Shown: in pieces, positions 1-8,177 of the stretch
Position numbering within the stretch: the first letter of the stretch is position 1
How the letters are laid out: each line of letters opens with the position of its first letter
NCBI GenBank assembly: GCA_012519695.1
Contig: JAAYPT010000013.1
Span: 1-64,000, forward strand
Direction of reading: 5' to 3'
Length of the DNA stretch: 64,000 nt
DNA from: Clostridiales bacterium
Lineage (GTDB): Bacteria > Bacillota > Clostridia > Lachnospirales > Lachnospiraceae
Notes under the pieces: model-generated
Databases searched by the model: none
Told to the model about the DNA's origin: nothing
Seen by the model: the letters and a program-made list of their open reading frames with translations, nothing else
Position numbers and translations under genes: made by a program

Positions 1-107
1 CATTCTTAGGAAGTAAGACCCCTTGAAGAGTACAAGGTAGATAGGGCAGAGGTGGAAGTGCAGTAATGCATGGAGCTGACTGTTACTAATCGGTCGAGGG
101 CTTGACC
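1..107 (+). rRNA. 23S ribosomal RNA, 3' end (partial)
   Basis: The first 107 bases match the conserved 3' terminus of Firmicutes 23S rRNA, including the ACTAATCGGTCGAGGGCTTG stretch at 85-104. The gene begins outside the window. The exact mature end is placed by analogy and may be off by a few bases. No 5S rRNA gene follows; the next genes are tRNAs. Confidence 0.95.
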
Positions 108-169
108 TAGAGAACTTAGGGAAATCGGATAATTTCTGTGTGAACTTTTTAAGGTATATAAAACATTAT

Positions 170-242
170 TCCTCGATAGCTCAGTCGGTAGAGCACGCGG
201 CTGTTAACCGCGCTGTCGTAGGTTCAAGTCCTACTCGGGGAG
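170..242 (+). tRNA. tRNA-Asn (GTT)
   Basis: A full cloverleaf folds: acceptor TCCTCGA with TCGGGGA, anticodon stem CGCGG/CCGCG with loop CTGTTAA giving anticodon GTT, and T stem GTAGG/CCTAC with loop TTCAAGT. The discriminator is G. No CCA is encoded, so the end must be added by CCA nucleotidyltransferase. It lies about 60 bases after the 23S gene and is probably processed from the rRNA transcript. Confidence 0.97.
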
Positions 243-281
243 TTTTTTTATTATCAAAGAATAGTTAAATACTTAAGATTA

Positions 282-353
282 GGCTCCTTGGTCAAGCGGT
301 TAAGACATCGCCCTTTCACGGCGGTAACACGGGTTCGATTCCCGTAGGAGTCA
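282..353 (+). tRNA. tRNA-Glu (TTC)
   Basis: The acceptor GGCTCCT pairs with AGGAGTC (one G-U pair). The anticodon loop CTTTCAC gives TTC, and the T arm is CGGG-TTCGATT-CCCG. The discriminator is A and no CCA is encoded. It is the second of three tRNAs after the 23S gene. Confidence 0.97.
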
Positions 354-406
354 TTTTCTGATATATTGCATATAATATCAGTAAATGGTATAATTTTATA
401 AAATAT

Positions 407-477
<71 letters not shown>

Positions 478-480
478 TTT

Positions 481-514
481 AAAGATTTCAGAAGAATTTC
501 TGAAATCTTTTTTC
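481..514 (+). terminator. Rho-independent terminator of the rRNA/tRNA operon
   Basis: A perfect 13-bp stem (481-493 with 498-510) with a 4-base loop runs into a T run. It follows tRNA-Cys by three bases and closes the rRNA-tRNA unit. The A-rich left arm makes it potentially bidirectional. Confidence 0.9.
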
Positions 515-585
515 TTATATTATAGAATATTTAGAAAATACCATGCTGTATTAAAGATAGAAAAGATAGAAGGGAATGTATCTAA

Positions 586-1332
586 ATGAAAAACTGTGTA
601 CTTATTACAGGGGGAACAAGTGGAATTGGATATGCTTTAGCACAAAAATTTGCAAAAGAACATTATGAAGTTTTGATAGTGGCATCTAATAAAGAACGAT
701 TAGTACAAACAAAGAAGAATTTGGAACAGGCATATGGAACAGCGGTACATATATATCAGCAGGATCTTTCCAAAATAGGAGCAGCAGAAGAACTGTATAA
801 AAAAATAAAACAAGAAAACATAGAAATAGATATTTTAGTAAATAATGCAGGATATGGAGCAATAGGAGCAACGGAGTCTATAGATAAAGAAAAAGACAGG
901 GGCTTGATGGTATTAAATATGATCACGCTTACAGAGTTATGTAAGTTTTTTTTAGAGGATATGTATAAGAGAAAAAGGGGAAAAATACTGAATGTGGCAT
1001 CTACAGGAGCATTTCAACCAGGTCCGTATACAGCGACGTATTATGCAAGTAAGTCTTATGTTTTAAGTTATAGTAGGGCAATTAGGAGAGAAGCTGCAAA
1101 ATATAATGTACAAGTATGTACATTATGCCCTGGAACTACAAATACGGAGTTTTTTCATAAGACAGGGAAAAAAACACCAAAGGGTGCCATGAACCCAGAT
1201 AAAGTGGCGGTATATGCATACAATAAGTTAATGAAAAATAAGGAAATAATCATTCCGGGAATTCTAAATCGAGTACTTAGAGTGATTCCTATAAGAATAA
1301 AAATATTTTTTGTGGAATTGATAAAAAAGTAA
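586..1332 (+). CDS. Short-chain dehydrogenase/reductase (SDR) family oxidoreductase
   Basis: This 248-residue protein is a classical SDR, a Rossmann-fold NAD(P)H oxidoreductase of the cytoplasm. The cofactor motif TGGTSGIG is at residues 8-15, NNAG at 86-89, and the catalytic set is Ser139, Tyr152 and Lys156 (YxxxK). Length is normal for the family. It resembles the DltE/YqjQ-type SDRs whose substrates are mostly unknown, so no substrate is proposed. The ATG at 586 follows an AGAAGGGAA ribosome site. The next genes, an LrgA/LrgB-type pair, start about 85 bases downstream with no clear terminator between, so co-transcription is possible. Confidence 0.88.
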   Translation: MKNCVLITGGTSGIGYALAQKFAKEHYEVLIVASNKERLVQTKKNLEQAYGTAVHIYQQDLSKIGAAEELYKKIKQENIEIDILVNNAGYGAIGATESIDKEKDRGLMVLNMITLTELCKFFLEDMYKRKRGKILNVASTGAFQPGPYTATYYASKSYVLSYSRAIRREAAKYNVQVCTLCPGTTNTEFFHKTGKKTPKGAMNPDKVAVYAYNKLMKNKEIIIPGILNRVLRVIPIRIKIFFVELIKK

Positions 1333-1418
1333 TAGAAAAAAGTGTATTAAATCCTATACAAGGTTTGACGAATGCAAAAAAAAGGTATAGCATGATAAAA
1401 ATGAAAGGAAGTAGGAAA

Positions 1419-1781
1419 ATGAAGTATTTAAGACAATTTTTTATTATTATGTTGATATCGTTATTGGGAGAAGCTTTAAAGTGGCTGATTCCGTTGCCAA
1501 TTCCGGCAAGTATTTATGGGTTGGTACTAATGTTACTTGCATTATGTACAGGAGTTATTACGGTGGATAAGGTAGAGGAAGCCAGTACTTTTTTAATAGA
1601 AATTATGCCAGTCATGTTTATTCCAGCATCGGTAGGACTACTTGATAGCTGGGGAGCATTAAAAGATATTATTTTGCCAATAGGTGCAATTATTGTTATT
1701 ACTACGATTGTAGTTATGGGATTGACCGGAAAAATAACACAGGGAATTATACGAATGGAAAAGAGGAAAAAGAATGAATAA
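1419..1781 (+). CDS. LrgA/CidA-like membrane protein
   Basis: This 120-residue protein has about four hydrophobic segments and matches the LrgA/CidA (holin-like) family. These small membrane proteins pair with LrgB/CidB and have been linked to autolysis control and to pyruvate or overflow-metabolite transport. The SIYGLVLMLLAL and EIMPVMFIPASVGLL regions are typical. The start is set at the ATG at 1419, behind AAAGGAA, instead of an upstream TTG at 1365 that would add 18 charged residues with no homology. The stop overlaps the start of the LrgB-like gene by 8 bases, so the two are translationally coupled. Confidence 0.87.
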   Translation: MKYLRQFFIIMLISLLGEALKWLIPLPIPASIYGLVLMLLALCTGVITVDKVEEASTFLIEIMPVMFIPASVGLLDSWGALKDIILPIGAIIVITTIVVMGLTGKITQGIIRMEKRKKNE

Positions 1782-2466
1782 TTTAGCTCAGGAATCTATA
1801 TTTTTTGGAATGGCAATCAGTCTTTTGGGGTATGAAATAGGACTTATTATAAAGAGAAAGTTTAAGATGGCTATTTTTAATCCTCTTTTAATAGCGGTAG
1901 TAATAGTAATTTTATTTTTAGCAGTATTTCATGTGGATTATGAAACTTATAACAGTAGCGCAAAGTACTTGAGTTATTTGTTGACACCATCAACGGTTTG
2001 TCTGGCGGTTCCTTTATATCAACAGCTTCATTTATTAAGAAAAAATGCGAAGGCAGTAATTTTAGGAATAACCAGTGGAGTAATTATCAGCCTTACCAGC
2101 GTGTTACTATTAAGTAAGTTATTTGGCTTGAACCATCAGCAGTATGTGACCATGCTCCCAAAATCAATTACAACAGCAATTGGTATGGGAGTATCAGAAG
2201 AAATGGGAGGAATTGTCACCATTACAGTAGCATCTATTATTATTACCGGAATTCTTGGAAATATGATGGCAGAATTAATCTGTAAAATATTTCGTATTAC
2301 CGAGCCGGTTGCAAAGGGAATTGCAATAGGGACATCGGCACATGCCGTTGGAACAGCAAAGGCGATAGAAATGGGAGAAATAGAAGGAGCTATGAGCGGT
2401 CTTGCGATTGCGGTGGCAGGTCTTTTAACCGTAATAATGGCATCGTTTTATGCAAATTTAATGTAA
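1774..2466 (+). CDS. LrgB/CidB-like membrane protein
   Basis: This 230-residue, highly hydrophobic protein matches the LrgB/CidB family (PF04172 type). The conserved features visible are SYLLTPSTVCLAVPLYQQ, the MLPKSITTAIGM region and GTSAHAVGTAKA near the C-terminus. The partner LrgA-like gene overlaps by 8 bases upstream. The pair acts in the cytoplasmic membrane, either modulating cell-wall hydrolase activity or carrying small organic acids; the sequence does not decide between these. Confidence 0.92.
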   Translation: MNNLAQESIFFGMAISLLGYEIGLIIKRKFKMAIFNPLLIAVVIVILFLAVFHVDYETYNSSAKYLSYLLTPSTVCLAVPLYQQLHLLRKNAKAVILGITSGVIISLTSVLLLSKLFGLNHQQYVTMLPKSITTAIGMGVSEEMGGIVTITVASIIITGILGNMMAELICKIFRITEPVAKGIAIGTSAHAVGTAKAIEMGEIEGAMSGLAIAVAGLLTVIMASFYANLM

Positions 2467-2544
2467 TGAGAAATAAAATATAATTTGCAATCTCTTTAGG
2501 CAGTGTTATAATAAAGATAATAAAAACAGACAGGAGTGGGGTTT

Positions 2545-3120
2545 ATGATTATTACAATCGGAAGAGAATTTGGAAGCTATGGACATGTAATTGGGAAGAA
2601 GCTTGCAGAAAAATTGGGAATTAAATATTATGATAAGGAATCTATGGCAATAGAGGCAAAAAAATCAAGTCAGTACGAAGAATTAAAAGCATTTTATGAA
2701 GAGGAACCGGTAAGTAGTTTGTTATATGTTATAGCATTGGACAGCGGTTCTGGAAGACATGGAGAGGTTCCGTTTCAATTTATTCGCCAATTAGCAGCAA
2801 AGCAGGATTGTGTAATTGTTGGAAGATGTGGAAATTACATTTTAAAGGACAATCCGGATATGACAAGTGTATTTATTCATGCACCAGAGGAATATCGTAT
2901 TCAAAAAACTGCTGAGAGTCGAAATCTTAGCATGGAAAAAGCAAAGAAGTTAGTAGAAAAGGAAGATCGTGCAAGAGCAGGATTCCATAAGTATTATGCA
3001 GATGAGGTATGGAATTGTAGTGATTCCTATCAGTTGACTATCGATAGCAGTGTTGTTGGGGTTGATGGAGCGGTAGAAATGATTATGGAATTTTTAGACA
3101 AAAAAGAACGTATGAAATAA
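2545..3120 (+). CDS. Cytidylate kinase-like family protein
   Basis: This 191-residue protein matches the cytidylate-kinase-2 family (PF13189), P-loop-type proteins of uncertain substrate common in Clostridia. It opens with MIITIGREFGSYGHVIGKKL, the family's nucleotide-binding start, and carries the downstream CVIVGRCGNYIL strand. The ATG at 2545 is chosen because a GTG 9 bases earlier lies inside the AGGAGTGG ribosome site. It stands alone between the LrgB-like gene and a hairpin. True CMP kinase (Cmk) is a different branch, so no gene name is given. Confidence 0.85.
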   Translation: MIITIGREFGSYGHVIGKKLAEKLGIKYYDKESMAIEAKKSSQYEELKAFYEEEPVSSLLYVIALDSGSGRHGEVPFQFIRQLAAKQDCVIVGRCGNYILKDNPDMTSVFIHAPEEYRIQKTAESRNLSMEKAKKLVEKEDRARAGFHKYYADEVWNCSDSYQLTIDSSVVGVDGAVEMIMEFLDKKERMK

Positions 3121-3133
3121 TAAATAAAAAGTA

Positions 3134-3170
3134 TTACAGCCGCTGACGGGGGTAACGTCGGCGGCTGTAA
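3134..3170 (+). terminator. Strong GC hairpin after the kinase-like gene
   Basis: A 15-bp stem (TTACAGCCGC with GCGGCTGTAA plus an inner TGACG/CGTCG) sits 14 bases after the stop codon. No T run follows on this strand, while the upstream side is A-rich. It may therefore work as a 3' stabilising hairpin or as a terminator for the opposite strand. Confidence 0.55.
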
Positions 3171-3303
3171 GCATGTAAAGGGAGATAATTATAAAAAACA
3201 GAAATAAAAAATTTCCATAATTATAATAACGTTATATTCAAAAAAAATGAATATAAAATTTCTTGGAAATATGTTGTAAATTTGAGAACTCCATTTTAGT
3301 ATA

Positions 3304-3332
3304 TTGTGAGACTACTTTTTCAAGTATAAAAT
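3304..3332 (+). promoter_or_regulatory. Candidate sigma-A promoter for the amylopullulanase operon
   Basis: TTGTGA (3304-3309), a 17-base spacer and TAAAAT (3327-3332) lie 47 bases before the start codon. About 70 bases upstream is a 10-bp perfect palindrome with a central CG (3226-3235, ATAACGTTAT), the form preferred by LacI-family regulators; its use as an operator is a guess. Confidence 0.45.
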
Positions 3333-3378
3333 AAAGGTCAGATGTAAAGGAGAGGGAAAAAAAGGAGGATTTTACACT

Positions 3379-6300
3379 ATGAAATGGACACGCAAATGTG
3401 CGAAGAGAGCTATGGGGCTGCTAACGGCTGCGGTAATGTTGTTCTCTTTTGTGCTGTCTGGGGGAACAACAATGACTGCGAAAGCAGACGGAGGGGAATA
3501 TAAGGGTGCAACAGTGAGTGCAAGTGGTGTTACTTTTTATTATTATGATACTACGAACACACACACAAAGGTTTATATGAAGGGAAGCTGGGATGGAAGC
3601 TGGGGGGCTCATATTCCATTGACAAATGATGGCAATGGTGTTTGGAGTGTAACAGTACCATTTAGCGGTGACGGAGTAACAGGTGTAGAAGCATTTTATG
3701 GCGATGGAACACCGGGAGGAGTAAGTGGTAATACAACAGTTACTTTTGAAAAAGGAACTACATATGCGTACGGATTTGAGGATAATGTAGGTGGAGAGTG
3801 GATTGGTACAGATGATAATAATCCAAAAGTTGGAGGAAATTCTGAAATTGTAGGAAGTCCCGTAATATCCGCAGACGGTGTAAAATTGTATTATTATCCG
3901 GAACATGGAACTTATCCAACAATGACTGTAAAGTATCGTGAAAAAGGAAGCAGTACAGCTTGGGCAGATGCAGCTTCTGTTACAATGAATTTGGATACTA
4001 CCTATACAGCGATTTTATCAGCGACAATTGATACATCTTCTTTAACGAGTGGAAACTATGAGTATAAAATGTATAAAAATGGTACCGAAGTAGCAGATAA
4101 TCTGGTAAAGGAACAAACTTTTAAAGTTTCTAATATTCCGGCAGAAGATCCAAGTGTTAAGAGTCCGGTTGTAAAAGATAATGATGTAACATTTAATTAT
4201 TATGGTCCGACTGCAAATAAAGTAACTGTAAAAGGTGAAATGATAGGATGGGCAGAAAAAGCATTAACAAAAAATGAAGCAACTGGTTATTGGAGTCTTA
4301 CCATTTCCGGAGTAGCAAAAGGAACCTACCAGTATGGATTTATGGTAGATAATAATTGGACAGAAGATAAGCTGAATACAGCTGAAAAAGTTGGCGATAA
4401 TAATGTATTTACAATTACCAATGAATTACAGACAAAAGTAAAGAGTCCGGTAGTAAATGCATGGGGAACAACTTTTAATTATTATGCACCGGATGCAACC
4501 AGAGTTCAGTTGGCAGGAGAACTTACCGGATGGACAGAAGATACAGCAGCAGATATGATTCAGGATGCAGAAGGTTGGTGGACAATTACTATTTCTAACG
4601 CAGCAGCTGGAGATTATGGTTATAAATTTGTGGAAAATGGAGATTTTTCGAATGGATGGAAACAGGACCCATTAAATGCAAGCAGAATGCCAAGCAGCGA
4701 TAACTGTAAAGTAACAGTAAAAGGAACAGAATCTGGAATTAGTCCGGTAATCGAAGGTACTAAGGTGACTTTTGTATATCCGGAAAATCCAAAAACTTCT
4801 GAAAAGGTAAGATTAGCAGGAGATTTGACAACACCTCAGTGGGGTGATAGTGAAGAAGAATTTACCTATAATACAAGTAAAAAACAATGGGAATATACCA
4901 AAACAGTAGCACCGGGAAGCTACGCATATAAATTTATAAAAAATGCAAGTGACTGGATGACAGACCCTGCAAACGAAGAAACTACAGCAGATGGAAATAG
5001 TAAATTGTTAATTGCAGGACTTACAGATACTTCAATTCAGGCAGAAAAAGGTGTAGCAACAAAGTTGCCGGAAACTGTAAAATATTATGCAGGTGATGGT
5101 ACAGAACATCAGGTAAAGGTTACATATTCTTTGCCAAGTGGCGTTACAGGTATTTTTATAAGTGATGGCAATATTACAGTGGAAAAATCTTATACAGGTA
5201 AAAATATTGCAGTAACAATGAAAGCAGGAGAGTTTGAAGCAACATTAACTGTAATACCGGTAGAAGATGTTTACAATTATACGATTTATTATTTTGACAA
5301 GAATCATCAGACAACAGATTCTAGTGACTTGTGGTTGTGGGAAGTAAATGGAGCACCGGGAGCTGCTTATGATTTCACAGAAACAGAAGTATTAGAAGAT
5401 GGAAGAACATGGTTAAAAGCAACAGTTTCTGCTTCTTATACAAATTTCGGAATGATTGCACGTTCTAAAGGAGAATGGAGCTGGCAGGGACCAGATGTTT
5501 ACTATACCAATACAGATAAAAATAAAAATGTAACATTGTATTTGGTTGCAGATGATACAACTGCATATACAACATTGCCAAAGATTACGGAAGCGAAAGA
5601 TCGTTATGCAATGATTGAGTATGTACGTTCTGCTGGTGATTATGATAATTGGTATTTGTATACATGGAACAGCGGTTTTGGAAGCGAAGTAGATATTCCA
5701 CTTACCATTATTAATGGAAAACAGTACTTTAAGGTACCGATTAAAAAGAACACCAAGAGTTTATCCTTTGTTGTCCATAGAAAAGAGGGAGAAGATGCAT
5801 GGGCAGAAAAAGATGGTGGAGACAACAGTCTGTCTACTCCATTAAAACAGACCGTGACAAAAGCTACTTATACTCAGGGACAAGGTATTAGTTATATTTA
5901 TCCGGAAAACATGGGATATAAGTTAGATACCCAAAATGGAAGAGTAGGATTTTTCTATCGTGATGATGACCTGGTATTAGAAGGTAAATTAAATACCTTA
6001 GAAGGAAAAGTTCAGGTTGAAATTGATGGAAATACATATAATATGACCTATGATGCAGATACAGACCGTTTTGTATATTATTATAACAGTCTGACTGAGG
6101 GAGATCATTATTATCGTTTTTGTATTGATGGAAATTACCAGTTAGATGCATATAATGACAGAGTAGAAGAAAGAGCACCATTTGTAAAAGCAACAGATAA
6201 TAATCTTACAAATGCTAAGGGTGCAAATGGTACTTTGGTAGAATATTCTGTTTATACTTATAAAAAGTATGCAGCATCTGCAAGTGCAGAGTTTTCACAG

Positions 6301-8145
6301 AAAACAGTAGATTACACACAAAACTCTGTATTAAAAGTTACAGCAAACAAAGTAGATGATATGGAAGTAAGTGCAGTAACTGCTGATATTTCTGCATTAG
6401 GTGGAAATAGTCAATTTGTAATTGATCCACAGTTAATGGCAGGAACAATTGCAGTAAATGAAAATGTAAAACCGGGAACATATACGATTCCAATCACAGT
6501 AAAGGACCAATATGAAAATGAATATACTACATCTGCAACTATTACAGTAACAGAAAAGACCGGAAATGATTTTGATTGGGATGAAGCGATTATTTATTTT
6601 ATGGTAACAGACCGTTTCTATGATGGAAATACATCCAATAATATAGGTGTAGAGAAAGATAATCCATCTGGATATCATGGAGGAGACTTTGCAGGAGTAA
6701 CACAGAAGTTAGATTATTTAAAAGAGTTAGGAATCAATACAATCTGGATTACTCCAATTGTAGATAATATTGATGATGCACTGACCACAGAAGTTCCAGG
6801 AATTACTTCTCATGGATATCATGGATACTGGGCAAAGGATTTTACAACATTAGATCCAACCCTTGGAACAGAAGCAGAATTCCAGACTTTAATTAGTGAG
6901 GCACACAGCCGTGGCATTAAAATTATGGTAGACGTAGTGCTGAATCATGCAGGTTATAATACAGAATCTGTTTTCGGAGATATGATTCGAAGCAGTGCAG
7001 AAACGGTATCCGGTGATGACCAGTTAGCACCGCTTTCTGGACTTCCGGACTTTGCAACGGAAAAAGCAGAAGTAAGAAATCAGTTAGTTGCATGGCAGAC
7101 AGCATGGATGACAAATTATGATATTGATTACTTCCGTGTAGATACAGTAAAACATGTGGATGATACTACATGGAAAACATTTAAGAACTCTTTGACAGAG
7201 GCAAATCCGGCATTTAAGATGATTGGAGAATATTCCGGTGCAGGATATACTTTTGATGGTGGTCAGTTAAGAACAGGTCAGATGGATTCAATTCTTGACT
7301 TTGATTTTAATGATTTCGGACAGCAGTTTGTAACGGGAAGCATGAGTTCTATTGAAAAGAAGTTAGAGGAAAGAAATAAGACAATTGATAATACAGCAAC
7401 TTTAGGAAACTTCTTAAGCAGTCATGACGAAGATGGATTGGTATATAAGCTGATTAATGAAAATGGAATGACAGAGAAAGAAGCACTGAACAAGATGTTA
7501 GTTGCTGCATCTTTACAGATTACGGCAAAAGGTCAGCCAGTTGTTTATTATGGGGAAGAAATTGGATTGTATGGGGCAAATAATTATCCATATCAGACCA
7601 ACCGATATGATTTTGACTGGAGCAAGGTAACATCTGACAATAAAATCTTGAACCATTATAAGGGACTTTTAGCTGCAAGAAATATATACAGTGAAGTATT
7701 TGCAAAGGGTGAAAGAGTAGGTCTTGGCACAAGTGATGCAGATGGATATGTAGTGTTTGACCGTGTTTATGAGGGACGTCATGTTGTAACTGCATTAAAT
7801 ACTACAGATAAGGCAAAAACAATTACCTTTGATTTGAAGAAGGTAGCAGTAGATGATGTATATACGAATTTGATTACATCTGGATATGGAAACAGCAGTA
7901 AAATTGATGGAACAAAGGTGACACTGACTATTCCGGCAGCATCTGAAGGTGGCACATATATGTTTGCCTATGCAGATAACAAGCAACAGCAGCAGCAACA
8001 GCAGCAACAACAGCAACAAGAAGCAAAACTGGAAAATACCGTAATTAAAACGGGAGATGCTACGCAGGTAGCAGGATTAGTATTGATGGTGTTATCAGCA
8101 GCAGTTGTAATGGCTGAGATAGCGCGTAAAAAGAAATATTGTTAA
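3379..8145 (+). CDS. Surface-anchored multi-modular GH13 amylopullulanase/alpha-amylase
   Basis: This secreted 1588-residue starch enzyme has a signal peptide at 1-36 (cut after AKA). Four or five immunoglobulin-like starch-binding/CBM48-like repeats at about 40-530 begin with SPV(V/I) and have YY and GxYxYxF signatures. Next come a pullulanase-associated CBM41-like module near 635-735 and further beta domains to about 1060. A GH13 catalytic barrel at about 1065-1480 carries DVVLNHA at 1185-1191, nucleophile Asp1255, acid/base Glu1284 and Asp1350. The tail has 12 glutamines (1536-1547), an IKTGD motif (1556-1560), a hydrophobic helix and RKKK, which resembles a degenerate sortase signal. It is similar in plan to the Eubacterium rectale Amy13K type. 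Cleavage of alpha-1,6 versus alpha-1,4 bonds cannot be settled by eye. It shares an operon with the neopullulanase downstream. Confidence 0.9.
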   Translation: MKWTRKCAKRAMGLLTAAVMLFSFVLSGGTTMTAKADGGEYKGATVSASGVTFYYYDTTNTHTKVYMKGSWDGSWGAHIPLTNDGNGVWSVTVPFSGDGVTGVEAFYGDGTPGGVSGNTTVTFEKGTTYAYGFEDNVGGEWIGTDDNNPKVGGNSEIVGSPVISADGVKLYYYPEHGTYPTMTVKYREKGSSTAWADAASVTMNLDTTYTAILSATIDTSSLTSGNYEYKMYKNGTEVADNLVKEQTFKVSNIPAEDPSVKSPVVKDNDVTFNYYGPTANKVTVKGEMIGWAEKALTKNEATGYWSLTISGVAKGTYQYGFMVDNNWTEDKLNTAEKVGDNNVFTITNELQTKVKSPVVNAWGTTFNYYAPDATRVQLAGELTGWTEDTAADMIQDAEGWWTITISNAAAGDYGYKFVENGDFSNGWKQDPLNASRMPSSDNCKVTVKGTESGISPVIEGTKVTFVYPENPKTSEKVRLAGDLTTPQWGDSEEEFTYNTSKKQWEYTKTVAPGSYAYKFIKNASDWMTDPANEETTADGNSKLLIAGLTDTSIQAEKGVATKLPETVKYYAGDGTEHQVKVTYSLPSGVTGIFISDGNITVEKSYTGKNIAVTMKAGEFEATLTVIPVEDVYNYTIYYFDKNHQTTDSSDLWLWEVNGAPGAAYDFTETEVLEDGRTWLKATVSASYTNFGMIARSKGEWSWQGPDVYYTNTDKNKNVTLYLVADDTTAYTTLPKITEAKDRYAMIEYVRSAGDYDNWYLYTWNSGFGSEVDIPLTIINGKQYFKVPIKKNTKSLSFVVHRKEGEDAWAEKDGGDNSLSTPLKQTVTKATYTQGQGISYIYPENMGYKLDTQNGRVGFFYRDDDLVLEGKLNTLEGKVQVEIDGNTYNMTYDADTDRFVYYYNSLTEGDHYYRFCIDGNYQLDAYNDRVEERAPFVKATDNNLTNAKGANGTLVEYSVYTYKKYAASASAEFSQKTVDYTQNSVLKVTANKVDDMEVSAVTADISALGGNSQFVIDPQLMAGTIAVNENVKPGTYTIPITVKDQYENEYTTSATITVTEKTGNDFDWDEAIIYFMVTDRFYDGNTSNNIGVEKDNPSGYHGGDFAGVTQKLDYLKELGINTIWITPIVDNIDDALTTEVPGITSHGYHGYWAKDFTTLDPTLGTEAEFQTLISEAHSRGIKIMVDVVLNHAGYNTESVFGDMIRSSAETVSGDDQLAPLSGLPDFATEKAEVRNQLVAWQTAWMTNYDIDYFRVDTVKHVDDTTWKTFKNSLTEANPAFKMIGEYSGAGYTFDGGQLRTGQMDSILDFDFNDFGQQFVTGSMSSIEKKLEERNKTIDNTATLGNFLSSHDEDGLVYKLINENGMTEKEALNKMLVAASLQITAKGQPVVYYGEEIGLYGANNYPYQTNRYDFDWSKVTSDNKILNHYKGLLAARNIYSEVFAKGERVGLGTSDADGYVVFDRVYEGRHVVTALNTTDKAKTITFDLKKVAVDDVYTNLITSGYGNSSKIDGTKVTLTIPAASEGGTYMFAYADNKQQQQQQQQQQQQEAKLENTVIKTGDATQVAGLVLMVLSAAVVMAEIARKKKYC

Positions 8146-8177
8146 TAAAGTTTTAAGTAGTACAAGGAGAAAACAGC

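Noticed and set aside
3226-3235. Palindrome ATAACGTTAT as a LacI/MalR operator before the amylopullulanase gene
   Set aside because: Only 10 bases long in very AT-rich DNA, not repeated before malE or the other starch genes, and no LacI-family gene is in the window. Mentioned only as a guess.
7520-8019. Minus-strand frames opposite the amylopullulanase gene, including one with a leucine run
   Set aside because: They are mirror frames of the coding strand; the leucine run is the antisense of the polyglutamine tract.
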